From Colwellia_A sp041890515 (GTDB lineage Bacteria > Pseudomonadota > Gammaproteobacteria > Enterobacterales > Alteromonadaceae): a stretch of 7,351 nt of DNA. Positions within the stretch are counted from its first letter, which is position 1. Every line of letters starts with the position of its first letter. This document shows positions 6,563 through 7,351 of this stretch, in pieces. The translations under genes and the position numbers were made by a program. Below the pieces are notes generated by a model. The model saw nothing but the letters and a program-made list of their open reading frames with translations. It made no database searches and was not told the origin of the DNA. The DNA lies in the NCBI GenBank assembly GCA_041890515.1, contig JASDWX010000012.1, positions 1 through 7,351 on the forward strand. Direction: 5' to 3'.

Positions 6563-6591
6563 AAAAAAACAGCACAATATGTGCTGTTTTT
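6563..6591 (-). terminator. yajQ: Intrinsic terminator of yajQ
   Basis: A perfect 11-bp stem, AAAAACAGCAC / GTGCTGTTTTT, encloses the loop AATAT (6576-6580). Read on the minus strand it lies 58 nt after the yajQ stop and ends in seven Us (complement of A 6563-6569), a textbook rho-independent terminator. The plus strand also has five Ts, so it could work both ways, but no plus-strand gene feeds into it. Confidence 0.9.
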
Positions 6592-6649
6592 ATGTCGTCA
6601 GAAAAGTTTAACTTATAAAACTCATGCGCTAAACGTATTTCAGCAGGCA

Positions 6650-7144
6650 TTAGTCTCGGAAATTATTAAACTGAAATGACTGGTCAAGATCACCGTCACC
6701 TTCCGCTTCACGAATTAATTGCATCACAGCTTGTAAATCATCACGCTTCTTACCGGTAACACGCACTTGTTCACCCTGAATAGCAGCTTGTACTTTTAAC
6801 TTACTGTCTTTAATGAGCTTAACCACTTTTTTAGCGATTGGTTGCTCAATACCTTCTTTAAATGACAATTCTTGAGTAAATGTTTTACCTGAATGCACTG
6901 TATTGGAAAGTGTTAAAGCTTTGGCGTCTATTTGACGTTTTGCTAGCTGTCCACGCACCATATCGACTAATTGTCTCACTTGAAAGTCAAGTTCAGCTTT
7001 TAAGACTATGTTTGGCTTTTTCCATTCGATACTCGCTTCTACACCGCGAAAATCAAAACGAGTTTCTAATTCTCTCTTACAATTTTCCGTTGCATTTCTT
7101 ACTTCTTCCAAATTAATTTCGGAAACGATATCCATTGATGGCAT
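6650..7144 (-). CDS. yajQ: YajQ family nucleotide/cyclic di-GMP-binding protein
   Basis: Small soluble protein of 164 residues (E. coli YajQ has 163), matching the family end to end: MPSMDIVSEINLEEVRNA at the N-terminus, RFDFRGVEASIE, VHSGKTF, KLIKDSKLKVQAAIQGEQVR and RVTGKKRDDLQAVM, ending in FQFNNFRD. The family folds as two ferredoxin-like domains. Members in Xanthomonas and Pseudomonas bind cyclic di-GMP and affect transcription and virulence; the E. coli protein was first described as nucleotide/RNA-binding. The role in this organism is therefore only broadly known. ATG 7144 is the conserved family start, with AAAGG 8 nt upstream on the minus strand. It is apparently a single-gene unit with its own predicted promoter and terminator. 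All conserved blocks are present, with no sign of truncation. Confidence 0.97.
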   Translation of the reverse strand: MPSMDIVSEINLEEVRNATENCKRELETRFDFRGVEASIEWKKPNIVLKAELDFQVRQLVDMVRGQLAKRQIDAKALTLSNTVHSGKTFTQELSFKEGIEQPIAKKVVKLIKDSKLKVQAAIQGEQVRVTGKKRDDLQAVMQLIREAEGDGDLDQSFQFNNFRD

Positions 7145-7166
7145 CTTCTTGGCCTTTCGGTAATTC

Positions 7167-7194
7167 AGTATATAAGTGTTGGTAATCTTAACAA
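7167..7194 (-). promoter_or_regulatory. yajQ: Sigma-70 promoter of yajQ (predicted)
   Basis: On the minus strand TTGTTA (7194-7189) and TATACT (7172-7167) are 16 bp apart. The -10 matches consensus at five of six positions and the -35 at four. The start would lie about 15 nt before the ATG at 7144, giving a short leader that just includes the ribosome-binding site. Confidence 0.45.
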
Positions 7195-7232
7195 AGCACT
7201 ACTAGCGGGTAAAGGGCATCGCAACAGCTATT

Positions 7233-7260
7233 TTCACATGTTATGATGAATTATTATAAA
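7233..7260 (+). promoter_or_regulatory. Sigma-70 promoter for the gene at 7288 (predicted)
   Basis: TTCACA (7233-7238) and TATAAA (7255-7260) each match consensus at five of six positions, with a 16 bp spacer. Transcription would begin near 7267, about 20 nt before the ATG at 7288. This supports the reality of the partial gene there. Confidence 0.45.
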
Positions 7261-7287
7261 CTTATAAATTCATAGATTTACATTCTG

Positions 7288-7351
7288 ATGAAAAGTCACA
7301 TTACATTATTAATCATATTAATTTCTCTACTCATTTTTGTACCACTCGTTT
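7288..7351 (+). CDS. Start of an unidentified membrane or exported protein, cut by right edge
   Basis: Only 21 codons are visible, reading MKSHITLLIILISLLIFVPL and one more Val, with no stop before the window ends. A short basic head (Lys2) followed by a long hydrophobic stretch is the form of a signal peptide or first membrane segment. An in-frame TAG at 7273-7275 makes the ATG at 7288 the first possible Met. No clear Shine-Dalgarno precedes it. A plausible promoter lies just upstream and the gene is divergent from yajQ. Function cannot be assigned from so little sequence, and a chance ORF cannot be excluded. Confidence 0.55.
   Translation, partial: MKSHITLLIILISLLIFVPLV

Noticed and set aside
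1..7351. A new defence, mobile or biosynthetic system
   Set aside because: All full-length genes belong to familiar housekeeping or transport families. No integrase, transposase, toxin, nuclease, reverse transcriptase or repeat-spacer structure was seen on either strand.

Overview
The window reads as ordinary chromosome of an AT-rich, free-living marine gammaproteobacterium. The best guess is an Alteromonadales relative, Colwellia/Thalassotalea-like. That guess rests on E. coli-type GshA and YajQ, an NhaC-family sodium antiporter, a sodium-coupled NSS transporter and the low GC. The taxon is inferred from protein style and base composition, not from a marker gene.

Layout, left to right. Positions 1-1266 (minus) hold the 5' three quarters of gshA, glutamate-cysteine ligase, cut by the left edge and probably starting at TTG. 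A 294-bp AT-rich divergent gap follows. Next comes a two-gene plus-strand unit: an NhaC-type Na+/H+ antiporter (1561-2922) and an RluA-family pseudouridine synthase (2923-3630), with no base between stop and start. Convergent to it is a LysR-type regulator (4520-3645, minus) broken by one in-frame TAA. Divergent from that regulator is a small thioredoxin (4642-4953). Seven copies of AGTTTT follow its stop codon directly, then a long hairpin with a T-run. Convergent from the right is an NSS-family transporter (6404-5049, minus). Upstream of it, a clean intrinsic terminator closes yajQ (7144-6650, minus). A membrane or exported protein begins on the plus strand at 7288 and runs off the right edge.

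Functional themes. Two genes concern thiol redox (gshA, thioredoxin), two are sodium-linked membrane transporters, and one modifies RNA. They do not form one pathway. The most interesting part is the LysR/thioredoxin intergenic region. It keeps a perfect 7+2+7 palindrome and a good predicted promoter for the regulator, as expected for autoregulated divergent LysR pairs, although the regulator's reading frame is interrupted. I found no CRISPR array, insertion sequence, RNA gene, phage gene or defence system, and I do not claim a new biological system here.
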